Positions 10,264-22,040 of a DNA stretch of 64,000 nucleotides are shown here, piece by piece (the first letter of the stretch is position 1; each line of letters opens with the position of its first letter). The translations under genes and the position numbers were made by a program. This stretch comes from Epiperipatus broadwayi (Eukaryota; Onychophora; Udeonychophora; Euonychophora; Peripatidae), in the NCBI GenBank assembly GCA_028023455.1, contig JAQFVV010012395.1:308001-372000 (forward strand), given 5' to 3'. The notes under the pieces were generated by a model. It searched no databases and was not told the origin of the DNA. It saw only the letters and a list, made by a program, of their open reading frames with translations.

Positions 10264-11280
10264 AATAAAGTTTTTTTCTCTTTTTAATTTCATTTCTTTC
10301 AAAGAAGACAACCATAGCCTTATCAATACTAATAGTGTTAATTTTATTTAAGAAAAAATAAAGATACAGTATAGTCAATTTTATAATTTTTATTTTTTGA
10401 GTCAAAGGGAATAAGTGAACACACACACACACAGCAAATACATATAAATGTGCTCTTCCAGTTTACTATTGATCTTTTAATGCAAAGTACTGTAATGCAT
10501 GACATAGTGCTATGTTCCATTTTGTTTACAATATAATATTTAAGTGCGATGTTTGAATGCAAATCCATTAGCAATATGCTTTTTTTTTCACTATATGCAT
10601 ATATTATTCAGATATTAGTTTGTGAAATTTTACATAGATGGAGTTAAAATCAGTAACATTCAATTTATCATGGACTCTATCTAGGATTCCTTTTACATTT
10701 TTCTCTCTGCTTTGGAAAAGAACATGTGTATGTTATAATCCAATTTTTATCAGCATTTTTTTTTTATTCATCATAATTACTAAGTTATATAATGATTATT
10801 TATTGGGAACTTGGAATAATCATGTCGGAAGTGAAAAAATAAAAAAAGCTTAAACTAGAATGCTTTTTTTAAATAAAAATAAGTTTCAATTTGCTAATGC
10901 AGATATTTTTTCACCAGTCATTTTATAATAAATTCACAACTAAAGAGTTTTGCTAAATATATATATTATTTATAATAACACATTTCAATAAATAATTAAG
11001 AAATAAAAAGCAGCTTCTCTTCATATTATAGATTTTGGGGGGAAAACTACAGAACTTTTATTTTGTAGAGTTTAAAAGATGCGATAATTCAAATTTTTTG
11101 CTGTTATATTTATCATATTTTTTATATATTTTAAAAATTGTAATGCGAATATATGATTTAAAATTTTTGCTATATATTAATATTATTTATTAAATAAAAA
11201 ATAAATAAATAATCACTTTTCTATAGTAGTATTTAAAAACAAGTATATTATATATACTTTAAAGGTAGATGTAATTATAG
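10264..11280. other. AT-rich intron stretch with (CA) microsatellite
   Basis: Contains a short (CA)n run at about 10418-10432 and A/T tracts. No supported gene; open frames here lack family features. Confidence 0.45.
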
Positions 11281-11402
11281 AGGACTTGAACCCAGACTTT
11301 TAAGCTTAATTTTTTTAGCCATTCCATCTTATACAACCAATACCCAACCTCATACATGTGACAAAGATAAATGATCTCCAATATATGTATTTCATGCTAT
11401 AA
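11281..11402 (-). mobile_element. SINE-like repeat, minus copy with tRNA-like B box
   Basis: Read on the minus strand this copy begins with the tail of the hammerhead of the neighbouring plus copy (AGCATGAAAT), shares TTGTATAAGATGGA, then has TGGCTAAAAAAATTAAGC (A-box-like) and GGGTTCAAGTCC (close to the pol III B box). The order, ribozyme then pol III-type boxes, recalls the Schistosoma Sm-alpha hammerhead SINE-like repeats. The hammerhead stem II side is degraded in this copy. It forms an inverted pair with 11464-11600. Confidence 0.4.
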
Positions 11403-11463
11403 AATTTGAAGAGTTGCTATCTTAATATAAACAGAGAACTAATTATATATATATATGGGAGAT

Positions 11464-11526
11464 GATGATCTTGACCAACTGATGAGTGCTGTTTCAGCAT
11501 GAAATAAATATACTGGAGATTATTTA
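11464..11526 (+). ncRNA. type I hammerhead ribozyme, family 2 (copy 1)
   Basis: The core CTGATGA is followed by a 6-bp stem II (GUGCUG/CAGCAU, loop UUU) and GAAA, all invariant. Stem III (AUA/UAU) is short, with H17 = A. Inner stem I CCA/UGG follows after one mismatch, and outer stem I pairing is decayed. The same motif with better stem I occurs at 21859-21926. Sequence continues for about 80 bp matching the inverted copy at 11281-11402. Confidence 0.65.
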
Positions 11527-12129
11527 TGTTTTTCGCATGCATATGGTCACATGTATTGATTGTATAAGATGGAGTGGAGGAAGCTTGAAAGTCTGGGATG
11601 CTTTCCATATTGAAACATAAAACGTACATGATAAATTTCATTGTAAAGTTCATAAAAACAATTATTTTCATATCTATTAGAACATTACAAATATACCTAA
11701 TAAATTTAGTTTTTTTTTCAAATTTGAACATTTCCAAGTTCAAATCCCTATAAACTTGTTATAATGCTTTTTATAAAATTTTGCACTTCTATAATTACTT
11801 TTGTATTTTGAACATAGTTTGTAACTTTCATAAAAAAACTTGTTTTTGTAACTTTCTTCTATGCTAACATGAACATTTTGTCATTAGATATATTTACAAA
11901 TAGTTAGGAGATATTGAATTTCACTGAAAAATTCATAAAGATATTTGTTTTTATACAATATTATAACAATATAAATAATATAACCACTTTTTTTCTTCTA
12001 TTTATACATAATAAAAATATAAAATAAGAAAAGTTTTTAATTTATATATATATTAAATTGAAGATTTTCACAGGCTACAGATATAAATAAATATTATCTG
12101 GGTACATCCATGTGTAATTTATAAAAATA

Positions 12130-12185
12130 AATATATAAACCGATGTTTCGACCAGGTCACACTGGTCATCATTTATATATTGTAA
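12130..12185 (-). ncRNA. decayed hammerhead-like motif (PLE-tail type)
   Basis: Minus strand: AUGAUGA, then CCAG...CUGG inside a perfect GACCAG/CUGGUC hairpin, then GAAAC AUCGG. The first core base is A instead of C and the stem II base overlaps the core, so it looks like a degenerate hammerhead of the type seen at PLE ends. It is not expected to cleave. Confidence 0.35.
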
Positions 12186-12459
12186 CCGGTTAGGTTACAT
12201 GGCACACAGCAACATAAGTTGTGTGTGTTCTCATATATATATAAATTAAAGGAAAAATAGAAATAAACACAGACATAAACTTTTGTAGATATTTTTCTAC
12301 ATTTCCTAGAATAAAAATTATAAATGAAGGGTTAAATAACTCTGGATTTAAAACAAAATTTTGGGTTCTCATCTGATCCTTCATGTCAGCCGCGGGTGGC
12401 GCAATTTTAATCTTTACACATTAATATAACGTTCCCGGGCTAGCAATTCTCTATTAATA

Positions 12460-14200
12460 TTGACTTTTTTTTTTTGTTTACAAAGTTTACTTTCTTTCGT
12501 TTCTGAATTATTTTTCCCAAATAATATTTTTGACGATGGGATAATAATAGTTGGGTTTTTTTTTAATTTTTATTGACAAGAGGGTCTTTTTTGGTGTGTG
12601 TTCAAATAGTAATTTGTGTTTTTTTTAAAAATAGTATTACTGTTTTTGTAAAATTGGATTGTCGAAATTTAAGAGAACGGGTTTTTTTTTTTGATGGATC
12701 TTTAAATAATAATTGACGTTACTTTGATAGGTTTCCATTTGATTTCCGACAATTAGTGGGAGGGGTGTTTTTGTGTATGATGAAATAATAATTTAAGTTA
12801 CTTTTATAGGTTTACATTTGATTGCCGACAACAATTATTGAGAGAAGTGTTTTTTTTTTCGTGTGTGTGTGTATATGTTTAAATAAAAATTAAAACCTTT
12901 ACTTTTATCGGTTTACATTTGATTGACAACCGATTTGACTTCCTTTCGTTTATAAATTATGGTTTTGGTTCTACAAATAAATATTTTTGACAATGGGACA
13001 ATAATAGTTGTTGTTTGTTTAATTTTTATTGACAAGAAGGTGTTTTTTGGTGTAGGTTCAAATAGTTATTTGGGTTACGTTTAAATAATAAGTTACGGTC
13101 TTACTTTGATTGGTTTACATTTGATTGCCGACACTAATTATTGGGAGGAGTGTTTTTTTGTGTGTAGGATTGTAGACAATTATTGGGAGAAGGGGTGTAA
13201 CCGTTTAAAGAATAGTAGTTTACGTTACTTTTAGTGGTGGTGTACATTTTGACTGCTGACAATAATTATTGGGAGAAAGGGGTTGTTTTTTTGTGTATGT
13301 TTAAATCAAAATTCAACTTACTTTTATCGGTTACATTTGATTGACAACCGATTTGACCCTTTTTTTTTTTCTTTTATAAATTATGGTTTTGGTTTCCCCA
13401 AAATCTAATATTTTTGACAATGGGACAATAATAGTTGTTGTTTCTTTCATTTTTATTGACAAGAGCGGATCTTTTTTGGTGTATGTTCAAATAGTAATTT
13501 AGGTTATGTTTAAAAAATAATTGCTTTACCTTACTTTTACTACTTTACATTTGATTGCCGACAACAATTAGTGGGAGGGGTGTTTTTGTGTACGATTAAA
13601 GAATAATGGTACCTTACTTTTATTTTTTACATTTGATAGCCGACAACAATTATTGGGAGAAAGGGTTTTGCATTTTATTTTTTGTTTGTGTGTATGTTTA
13701 AATAAAAAATTTAAGTGACTTTTATCGGTTACCATTTGATTGACAACCGATTTGACCTTTTTTTTTTCATTTATAAATTGTTTGCGTTTTCCCAAATAAT
13801 ATTCGCTTGACAATGGGACAATAATAGTTGTTGTTTCTTTAATTTTGATTGACAAGAGCGGGTCTTTTTCAGTGTATGTTCAAATAGTAATTTGGGTTAT
13901 GTTTAACTAATAATTTACGGTCTTACTTTGATTGGTTTACATTTGATTGCCGACAACAATTAGTGGGAGGGTTTTTTCTTTTTTTCTATACGATTAAAGA
14001 ATAATTATAGACGTTCCTTTTATTTGACCGTCTGATTGCCGACGACAACAATTATTGGGAGAAGAAGGGTTTTTTGGGCTATGTTTAAATAAAAATTTTA
14101 GTTACTTCTTTTATTTGACATTTGGGTTATTGCCAATGACAACAATTATTGAGAGAAGGGATATACGTTTAAAATAAAAATTGAAGTTACTTCTTTTATT
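12460..14200. repeat. higher-order tandem repeat (~410-460 bp units, ~65-110 bp subrepeats)
   Basis: A block containing TATTTTTGACAATGGGACAA and AATAATAGTTG and TTTATTGACAAGA recurs at about 12510, 12980, 13410 and 13800. Between these lie many copies of a shorter motif: TTACATTTGATTGCCGACAA followed by AATTATTGGGAG and a GTGTTTTT tract. Copies diverge substantially, so the array is old. Strand asymmetry is strong (T/G-rich on plus). Confidence 0.8.
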
Positions 14201-14592
14201 TTTGACATTTGACGAAGGCCATTTGGAATCCCTCAAACAAGCTTGCCTTTACGAAGTGAACATTTCCGTCGGCCACAATGAGACTTACAAATGAAAGTCG
14301 AAAGATGTTTTTGGACCTCAAATCTGCATATATCTGCCGCACAATCCAATCTTTTCTTTCAGCAGCAGGATTTTTTTTTTTTTTCTGCTGTAGAAATATT
14401 CCAGCACTGGCTTCCGTGTCTGGCAATTCCCATCTTTTCAAGTTTTTCTGTTGTTGTTTGAATTAGCCATCTTCTTGGTCTCGGAAAATTTCTCGCTAAA
14501 ACGTGACTCAAAGCGTGATCGTTTAAAAATTTTACACTACCCCACCCTAATCGAGAATTTAAGAGGCTTATAGCTTTACGAGGAACAAGCAC
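14196..14592 (-). other. GC-richer open-frame segment, unknown
   Basis: Two overlapping minus-strand open frames: one has KRWELPDTEASAGIFLQQK followed by lysines encoded by a poly-A run, the other has PRPRRWLIQTTTEKLEKMG. Their boundaries at the poly-T tract suggest one ancestral frame broken by slippage. I do not recognise the product. It may be a transposase or captured-gene relic carried by the surrounding element. Confidence 0.25.
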
Positions 14593-14814
14593 GACACTGT
14601 TTAAATTGTTAAAAGGTAACAGTACATCAATTCGTCTTAAAAGAAAAAGGCCCCAATGAAAATTTAAATACTTTTGACACGATCAAATTAACAACCCTCG
14701 TACGATATTGTTACATCAAATACATAACACAGCATCACAATATAGTGCATGACACAAACAACTATGGCATTTTCCTCTGCTTTTAGCATCGAAAAAAGCC
14801 ACACCGTTAGCCGC

Positions 14815-14945
14815 TAAGCCGAGTTAACACTCTTTCTAGATTTTATCATAGAAAGAAGACTTAACTCCGAGTTAACAGTCTACCTTTTAGCGTAGAAACA
14901 AGACTTAACTCCGAGTTAACAATCTTTCTAGGATTTATTTTAGAA
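14815..14945. repeat. three ~53-bp repeats with GTTAACTCGGAGTTAA-type palindromes
   Basis: Three units each combine an inverted GTTAACTC/GAGTTAAC motif with a TCTTTCTA...TAGAAAGA hairpin. They lie about 100 bp inside the right terminal repeat of the large TIR element, a position where subterminal protein-binding repeats are common in DNA transposons. Confidence 0.6.
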
Positions 14946-15099
14946 AGAATGCTTAAGGCTTGGGTGCGGCCACGGAAACGGCATATTTCTAAAAATTTAA
15001 CTAGAAATAGTGCCGCCCACGGCTGACATGAAGGATCAGATGAGAAACCAAATTTTGTTATAAATTAAAACATTTAAAAAGGTTTCATAAATAAATTAA

Positions 15100-17270
15100 T
15101 ATTGTAATTCTGATTTTGAACTTAAAAACAAGCATGATTTGCTTTTGAAATAATGCTCCTATACATTTCTTTTATCTATTTTTAAAAATCTTGGTAGATT
15201 AAAAAATTCCAAAAGTAGCTTTTAATTGAAAGTGATATGAAACATGTAGATCATAGCTTTGGTAAAATCTTGATCTTTTTGGAAAAAAAAAAAACACTTT
15301 TTAATTAAATGTGTTTTTATCACCCTAATCCAAGACTAAACAATGGATAAGATTATTTTAGTCTGGATAGTAGTTTTTGAAAAGAGAGTTGGCAACATAT
15401 AGCCAACTGCAAAACTGGTCATAACATTTTGTTGCAGCTTGTTGACGTTTGCAGCAGTTGTTTTCAGCTGGCCAGAAAGATGGTGGCAGATTTATACAGA
15501 GCTCCCATAAGATATAACTGAAGTCAAGGCAGGAAATCCAGCAGCAGTCTATTGGTTCTATAGAGGAGTTTTTATTCCCCTGAAGCCAGGGTCACTTCAA
15601 ATCGATCATTAGCCTTAAATGACAAGATAGTTTGCTAGCAAGAAGCTCATCAAACCTTAGAATGAAGATCGTGGCATGCCAACAAATTATCTGAATTATA
15701 CTTTTCCCTGATGATGACAAGCCTGGATTATAATTTTCTGATGGACAAAAAAAACAAGCTTACCAAGAAAAAGCTTGAAGAATTTATATACATATGCTAT
15801 TTCAGCTATATGCAGAGAGAAGCACAGAAAAACATATATACAATAATATTATATATAATATGAACAAAACTTTAAATACGTTTTTTTTAATAATTCATTT
15901 TAAAATGACATTTTAAAAGTGAGATATATAATATATAATGATTATTTTAAATTATTTATTGAGAAAACAGACATTTTGAAATTTATATTTTTAATTCTAG
16001 AAATGATTTTATTTTTCATTTATTAAAAAAATAATTACGAGACATTCTAAAAGTAAAACAAACATAAATAATTGTACTTGGATTAAAAATTAAGAGTCAA
16101 GATTAATTCCTTGACCATCTTATTTAAAAGAAAAAGACTGCAGGGGTCTTTTTAGATTGAAATATATATATACCTGCTATATTAACTTTAAAGATGACTA
16201 TATTATTCTAAAAATGTAATAATTACTTAATATAGGCTGTTAAAGGTTGATTTTATTTTTGAAAAAAAAAAGAAATCTAAAAGAGTTATAATTAATCAAT
16301 CAAATCTTGTTAGAGTGACCTGTCAAAAAATTGACTTTATATTTTAAAAAAAAAAAAAATTTGATAGTATTTATTTCTTTTGAGAAACTAATCAATAAAG
16401 CGTGGAACTTACTATAAAATAACGAATACAATTTATATGATTTCTAAATGGAACTAATTGCGAAAATAATTTTTAATAGCTTTATTTTGATAAATTAAAA
16501 TAGGATGTAAACGTTAGTGGGCATATATACAAACACACACATACATATATGTAAAATTTTAATCATTTATTGTATAATGATTGAAATATGTCTAGGAATT
16601 ATAATGCACATGTATGTACATATATCAATAAGTGTCAAATAGACATATAAAATTTTAATCACTTTTTGTTAGTATTAAATGTCAATTCGAAAATGCTCAT
16701 TTTATATTAAGGCACATGTTTGTGTGCTATTGGAACATGTATGTAAATCAAGGTAATAACTTGAATTTTGTAAATCATATATATGTAAATCACAGTGATA
16801 ATTTTTTTATTTATTTTATGTTAATCAAAATCAAAAAGCTTAATTTATATGTATAGCCATATTCTAAAGACCTTAATTTCATTAATCTTTTTATTGTTAA
16901 TAAACTTGAATTCAATTGTTAAAAATTGTATTACATTATTACATTTTAGTCACCATAACAGAACTTGAGCTTGTGTTCTTCTGAGCTAGATTCGAATATA
17001 ACAACTAAATATATAAATGGGATGTATTTAATGCTTAAGGGGCATCCAGCAAAAATCTATCATCTTGATGCCCTTGCACACTTTATTTTAGTTTAATCTT
17101 AGAAGTAAAGTTTATAGTTGGCCAGTGTATTAATGGCACTAAGTGGCCAGAGCAATGATGATGATCAGCATGTTTTTAATATTCCAACATTATTATTTAA
17201 ATTTTTCTGGTTATGTATTCTAATGGATGAACACTTAGTTGGTGCATCCAAGTTATGTTTAAATAACTAA
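15100..17270. other. intron stretch with one GC-richer block
   Basis: Mostly AT-rich DNA. A block at about 15370-15680 (around GTTGCAGCTTGTTGACG and CAGCTGGCCAGAAAGATGG) is distinctly less AT-rich and may be an old repeat insertion; no coding frame or RNA fold was recognised. Around 17035-17165 the GGCATCCAGCAAAAATCTAT and AGTGGCCAGAGCAATGATG blocks look like repeat debris. Confidence 0.35.
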
Positions 17271-17277
17271 CCAAGCT

Positions 17278-17400
17278 GGCAGTGGCTCAATAGTTAGCCT
17301 GGTCTACAGAAGACCCATTTCCAATCCAATCACCAGATTGACTATTGATTTATATTTTTTATTGTTCAAATCCAGTCACAAGATTTGACTGTTGATATAT
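17278..17400 (+). mobile_element. tRNA-derived SINE-like fragment
   Basis: AGTGGCTCAATAGTTAGCCTGG is a good tRNA-type A box/D-arm sequence (TGGCTCAGTGGTTAG-like). It is followed by an anticodon-arm-like segment (GGTCTACAGAAGACC) and a degraded B region (CCAATCCAATCACCAG). A repeat of this last part occurs at 17370 (GTTCAAATCCAGTCACAAG). Consistent with a diverged SINE head; not a functional tRNA because the acceptor stem does not pair. Confidence 0.45.
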
Positions 17401-18233
17401 TGTATTGATGTATTTTATTATTGATCATTTATGATGATGAATGGTCATTTTGAGTATTATTCACTTTTACTTATATTTATTGATAATGCTGGTGGATTTA
17501 TAATTATACTTGTAGTTGCTCTAAGGAATTAACTAACTCATCTCTAACTGGGCTGATCTCTCAGAGATTTTTATGATCTCATGCTCTCTCTTAATATATA
17601 ACATTTCTTATATATATTTTGTGACATTAAATCTTATAACTTAAATATAATACTTGCATGAAAATTTTTTGTTTTGAACTGGGGTTGATAATGACTTTTC
17701 ATTACTTCAGGTTCAGTTATCGACCCCATCCTGTTACAATGTATATATACATATTAGATAGGTTTATACTATTATCTTAATTTGTAAGTGCATATTAATA
17801 TATGTGTGCATGTTAGAGAGTACTGTACACTTATAGTACATTAAGCAATACATATTGTAATTCTAATCAAAGTTTATCTGCAAAACATTAGCTATTAACA
17901 GCAATATATGATTAATGCAAAGTGGTTTGGAAAAAAAATAAAATATTGCAGATCTACTGTACTTTCTTTTCCTGCCATTATTTATGAGCATTTGGAAGTT
18001 GAAATTCAGAAAAGTTATCTTTGAAAAATTGTAGTAAAAAAATAATATGCATTATGCATGCATGTGATATATCACAATTAAAATAATTTATTCCTCTACA
18101 AATTTTTATAATAAATTGATAAGTACTTTCAAGAAGACATAGTATTAATAAATACATTTTCATGTTATACTGAAATGAAGTAACTCGATGTAAATTACTT
18201 TTAATAATAAAAGAAATTATTTATATAATTTTT

Positions 18234-18429
18234 TTACAATGTATATGTTTTTGTGTGTAATGTACTATGTGAATGTATCTATGATAAATTGACCAAATTC
18301 AGCTAGTAATTAATTTTTGTTAATTAATTATTTAGTTTTTTTACAATGTATATGTTTTTGTGTGCAATGCACTATGTGAATGTATCTATGATAAATTGAC
18401 CAAATTCAGCTAGTAATTAATTTTTGTTA
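18234..18429. repeat. 107-bp tandem duplication
   Basis: A segment starting TTACAATGTATATG and containing GACCAAATTCAGCTAGTAAT occurs twice in direct order with a 107-bp period (18234 and 18341) and few differences. Recent local duplication inside TAF5L intron 4. Confidence 0.85.
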
Positions 18430-19460
18430 ACCATCTTTATCAATGTTTATTAAATTAATATATAATCTATAATTATTTTGTTAGAAAAAAAGACCTCCTA
18501 ATTAGATGTCTTTTATCTTCCTGCAAAAAAATAAAAATAATATCAACAAATTAAAAATCCTTTTTCTCTTCAAAAACTTTATTTTCTTATATCAATACGG
18601 TCAAACGCTTATTCCATTAATATAAGCATGCACACAAATCGAACATGGAAAGAAATATGGCGACATGCCGGAATAAGGAGAAATTTAAATACTTTACCGT
18701 AATATTATTACGGACACAAAAGATACTTACAAAAAGATTGAATCTTACATATCTTTGGGGATGACTTTAAACCAACCCCTCGCACCACTCCCAGAAGAAA
18801 AATTAATTCTCCTCCTGAAAGGATATGCAAGTTCAAATATCATTGGGCATGTATGAATATAAATAATTATTCAAGCAAAACTAATTAACAAGTATCCTCG
18901 TGATAAATAAAGATTTAAGACCCGGTAAGATGATGTCCCATTTGCTAGCTCAGCGTACTCTATTCTCAGTTAAAAGAATGGGGATCGGAAACTCGCATAA
19001 TTAATTAATAATATAGTTAGAGAAAGTAAATGACAAAGAGAATAAAAAATATATGGCGGTAGTCACTTTAGAATTATAATATAAATCTTTTATTAGCCCA
19101 TTATCCCATACCATTTATAATATGAATACAAAATTAATATCCCCAGATTGATTAAATATACAAACGAATATTACACACTACATAAATTATTTTAATAAAA
19201 CAAAAATTATAATCATAAAGAAATACTTAACAAAGCAATAATTAGATTAAATAAAAGAAAATTTCTTTCTTAATAAGAAAAATGTATTAAATATCTAACA
19301 CGTGAGAGATAGTGATCTGTGGATTATAAACTCACAACATGCAAGGAAAAATTAACAAGTTACTTAAAAGGTGTGTTTACGTACGTATGTACATAAGATA
19401 TATATTTACGAAATGTGTATTAAATTTAAAATAAAATAAACACACAAAAAAAATAGTGTA
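18430..19460. other. AT-rich intron stretch, nothing recognised
   Basis: No exon, repeat border or structured RNA could be supported here. Confidence 0.4.
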
Positions 19461-19469
19461 CCCGATAAA

Positions 19470-20160
19470 GTCTATAAGCTTCATCCTTCTATAGGTTTTG
19501 AGTGGGCTATATGTCTATTCATCTACTGTAGCAAGGGCTGGACTTGACTGCAGCACGAGTTCATGAAAGTCATCATCATCGCTTGGTGTTTGAATCTCGG
19601 CGTTTACATTCTTTTGGGACAGCAGAAGCGGAGCTGGACGGACTCGCTGAAGTGGGCTTCTACCCATAATCATTCTATATACAGGAAAGTGCTTGATGTG
19701 CATCTTTAGGCTGGACAACGGATATTATACACTATAAAAAGTCTTTTCTTGTTTTACAAATTCTAGGTCAATTACTGGCTTTAATGGCGTGTTGTAATTA
19801 AACTTCCACCGGCATTAACAGAGTATATAGTGGAATAATCATCTGCTCATCATCATTCAGCTTTCCAAGTTGGCTAGATAACTGACGTTACTCAACATCA
19901 CTTAATTGTCCGATGTTTAAACCATTGACTACTAACTGGTTACCTGCTCGAATGGTTGAGTGACTACGCGAATTAGTGTCCGTTGGTTCAGAATAACTGA
20001 ATGAATTTTTAATTAGAGTAAATCCCACAGATTAGGGTGAATCAGAATCAGCATGCTTGCTCAAAAAGTTGCAAGACTTCGCGCAGTTCCATTAAACCGC
20101 ATTAGCTTAACAATAAAATTAGACTTAGGCTCCTAATAAGATTTTCCTTTGAAAAACAAA
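19470..20160 (-). other. GC-richer block with C-terminal-like open frame, unknown
   Basis: Base composition is clearly less AT-rich than the surroundings. A 67-residue minus-strand frame (19515-19718) reads SLKMHIKHFPVYRMIMGRS then LQRVRPAPLL and ends DDDDFHELVLQSSPALATV-DE before a stop. It could be the C-terminus of a retrotransposon polyprotein, but I see no diagnostic motif and no long terminal repeats. Probably an old insertion. Confidence 0.3.
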
Positions 20161-21386
20161 AATGAACTGCCTTCTCGCAACTTCAGAGCAGTTATATATC
20201 TCTCTTCAATATCACCTCAATTCAGGTATCCCCTCCAAGAAAGAAAAATCAATTAATTAAAACTTTTTTTCTTTTTCTAATTGGTTTAGATGATTCATGA
20301 AACATTCCAATGCAATCGCCTAAATGCTTTCAAGAATTTTATTTCCAATTAGTTTTTTTTTTTTTATATATCTCCATTCAGATCACAATATCACTAATGA
20401 AAATTTTAATGAATGATAACATCTTTTTCATTTTTTTTTTTTTTTTTTAGTAATTACATTATTACAATCGAAGTTTTAAAAAAAAATATTTACTTAGGTT
20501 GGACATTCCTCTCTCCCCGCATTATCGCGTTTAATCAAGTTCTTTTTATCCAGTTGAAATTATTTTAGAATGCATTTAGGCTTTTCTTAAATTTAAGACA
20601 ATGACCCCTCTCTCTTGCTCAAATGCAACTGAAGAGAAAAACAACCATTAAAACTTCGATCTTGAAATTATTTTTAACTTATTTTTAAATAGTAATATTT
20701 CAAATTTCCCTTTTTACATTGGTTATAAACATTCAAAAAAAAAAAAAAATACATAATCACAATTTGTTAAATAAATGCCGTTTCTTTAACGACAAATAAT
20801 TTTAAAATTATAAATACATTTTGGCGTTTCTTTTTCTTTTTTAAAAAAAAAACAAAAATCAAAATTACAAATACATATTTCTAAGCCTTTAAATATTGGC
20901 TTTAATCATATATGTGTGTGAGTTTATGTTATAACCACAGTTCTCTCTCTTAATTTATAACAAGTTTGATTATATAAATAGTATATCCATCCCCCCATTT
21001 AATGGCTTTTAACATATTTTCGGCCATTAATTTAACATTATCTTGTGCTTGGCTACATCAAACGTGCCTGGACAATATATATATATATATTAATATAATA
21101 CAAAACTCCAACATTTCAACTGTTTTTATCTTCATAGTCATTTTCAAGGATCTGCAACAACAATATGAAATACATATTTATAAATAAACCTCAATTACAT
21201 AAATACCTTCATCTTACATTAACATAAACAAAAAATAAAAATAAAATGCTAATTTTTACAAAAGACAAAAACAGTTATTAACAATGACATGTAAAGTAAC
21301 CTTATATATTACTTTATTATAAATTTTATGTAGAATAATTTTAAATAATTAAAAAAGCACTTATTTTAACACTAGCATATCAAAAT

Positions 21387-21739
21387 ATATTAATAATTTT
21401 TATTAGTCATTCATTAGATGAGATTATCCAATAATGAATATTTCTGTAGTGTAATTTTCACTACACCAATCTCACGCAAGGTAGGGACTGGATTCTATCC
21501 ATTTTTAATACCTTGTGGAGGGTTGTAATCATAAACTTATGGCCAAAAAATTCTGAAAAAGATCTATATTTGTGATCATATGTTTATGATTACAACCATC
21601 CCCAAGGGATTAAAAATGGATAAAAACCAGTCCCTACCTTGCAAGAGAATGGTGTAGCGAAAATTACACTACAGAAATAAATATTCATTATTGGATAATC
21701 TCTAGTCTAATGAATGACTAATAAAAATTATTAATATAC
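21387..21739. repeat. fold-back palindrome (arms ~165 bp)
   Basis: Left arm (21387 to about 21545) and right arm (about 21572-21739) are inverted copies. Both run from ATTAATAATTTTTATTAGTC, through a GTAGTGTAATTTTCACTAC hairpin, to AGGTAGGGACTGG and TGGATAAA. The inner part of each arm matches the sequence that follows the hammerhead cleavage site of the third copy at 21911-22035. So this is an inverted pair of the element whose intact 5' ribozyme is in the adjacent copy. Confidence 0.8.
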
Positions 21740-21858
21740 TTTTATTAAAAGATTTGTGTCAATGTTGTAAGGGCTACACATTTGACACTTATCAATAAAA
21801 CTGTAGTAATTTGCTAGCTATATATATACCCTGAACATCAATAAAGATATGTGTAAGG

Positions 21859-21926
21859 GATTGTGGTCTGCGCCAACTGATGAGTGCTGTTTCAGCATGA
21901 AATGTGCATTTTGGGGATCACAAATC
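21859..21926 (+). ncRNA. type I hammerhead ribozyme, family 2 (copy 2, best)
   Basis: Outer stem I GAUUGUGGU/AUCACAAAUC (one bulge), inner stem I CCAA/UUGG, core CUGAUGA, stem II GUGCUG-UUU-CAGCAU (6 bp), GAAA, stem III AUG-UG-CAU (3 bp) and cleavage base U after AU, just before UUGGGG. Every invariant hammerhead position is present and stem I has an internal loop for tertiary contacts. The downstream 110 bp (to about 22035) is the repeat that also forms the palindrome immediately upstream. Confidence 0.75.
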
Positions 21927-22040
21927 TTTTTCATGTTTTTAGTCATATGTTTATAATTACATCCCTCCACAAGGTGTTAAAAATGGATAAAACCAGTCCC
22001 TACCTTGCATGAGAGTAGTGTAGTGAAAATTACACTACAA
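21927..22040 (+). mobile_element. body of hammerhead family-2 repeat (third local copy)
   Basis: Contains TGTTTATAATTACATCCCTC, AAAATGGATAAAACCAGTCC and ends in the self-complementary GTAGTGAAAATTACACTAC. Two further copies, inverted to each other, lie at 21387-21739. No coding frame. Confidence 0.7.

Larger units (their letters stand above)
12331..15082. mobile_element. large TIR element with internal satellite
   Basis: The ends are inverted copies: the left has AAATTTTGGGTTCTCATCTG then ATCCTTCATGTCAGCCG, and the right has the complement (…GGATCAGATGAGAAACCAAATTT, to about 15055), with weaker similarity continuing outward. TIR length is about 50-75 bp; outer limits and target duplication are uncertain. 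Inside, in order: a higher-order satellite (12460-14200), a GC-richer segment with minus-strand open frames (14200-14640), and a set of short palindromic repeats (14815-14945). No transposase motif recognised. The layout resembles a large non-autonomous DNA transposon whose subterminal repeats could bind transposase. Confidence 0.55.

Noticed and set aside
15708-15735. CCTGATGATGACAAG as a hammerhead core
   Set aside because: No GAAA at the right distance and no flanking stems.
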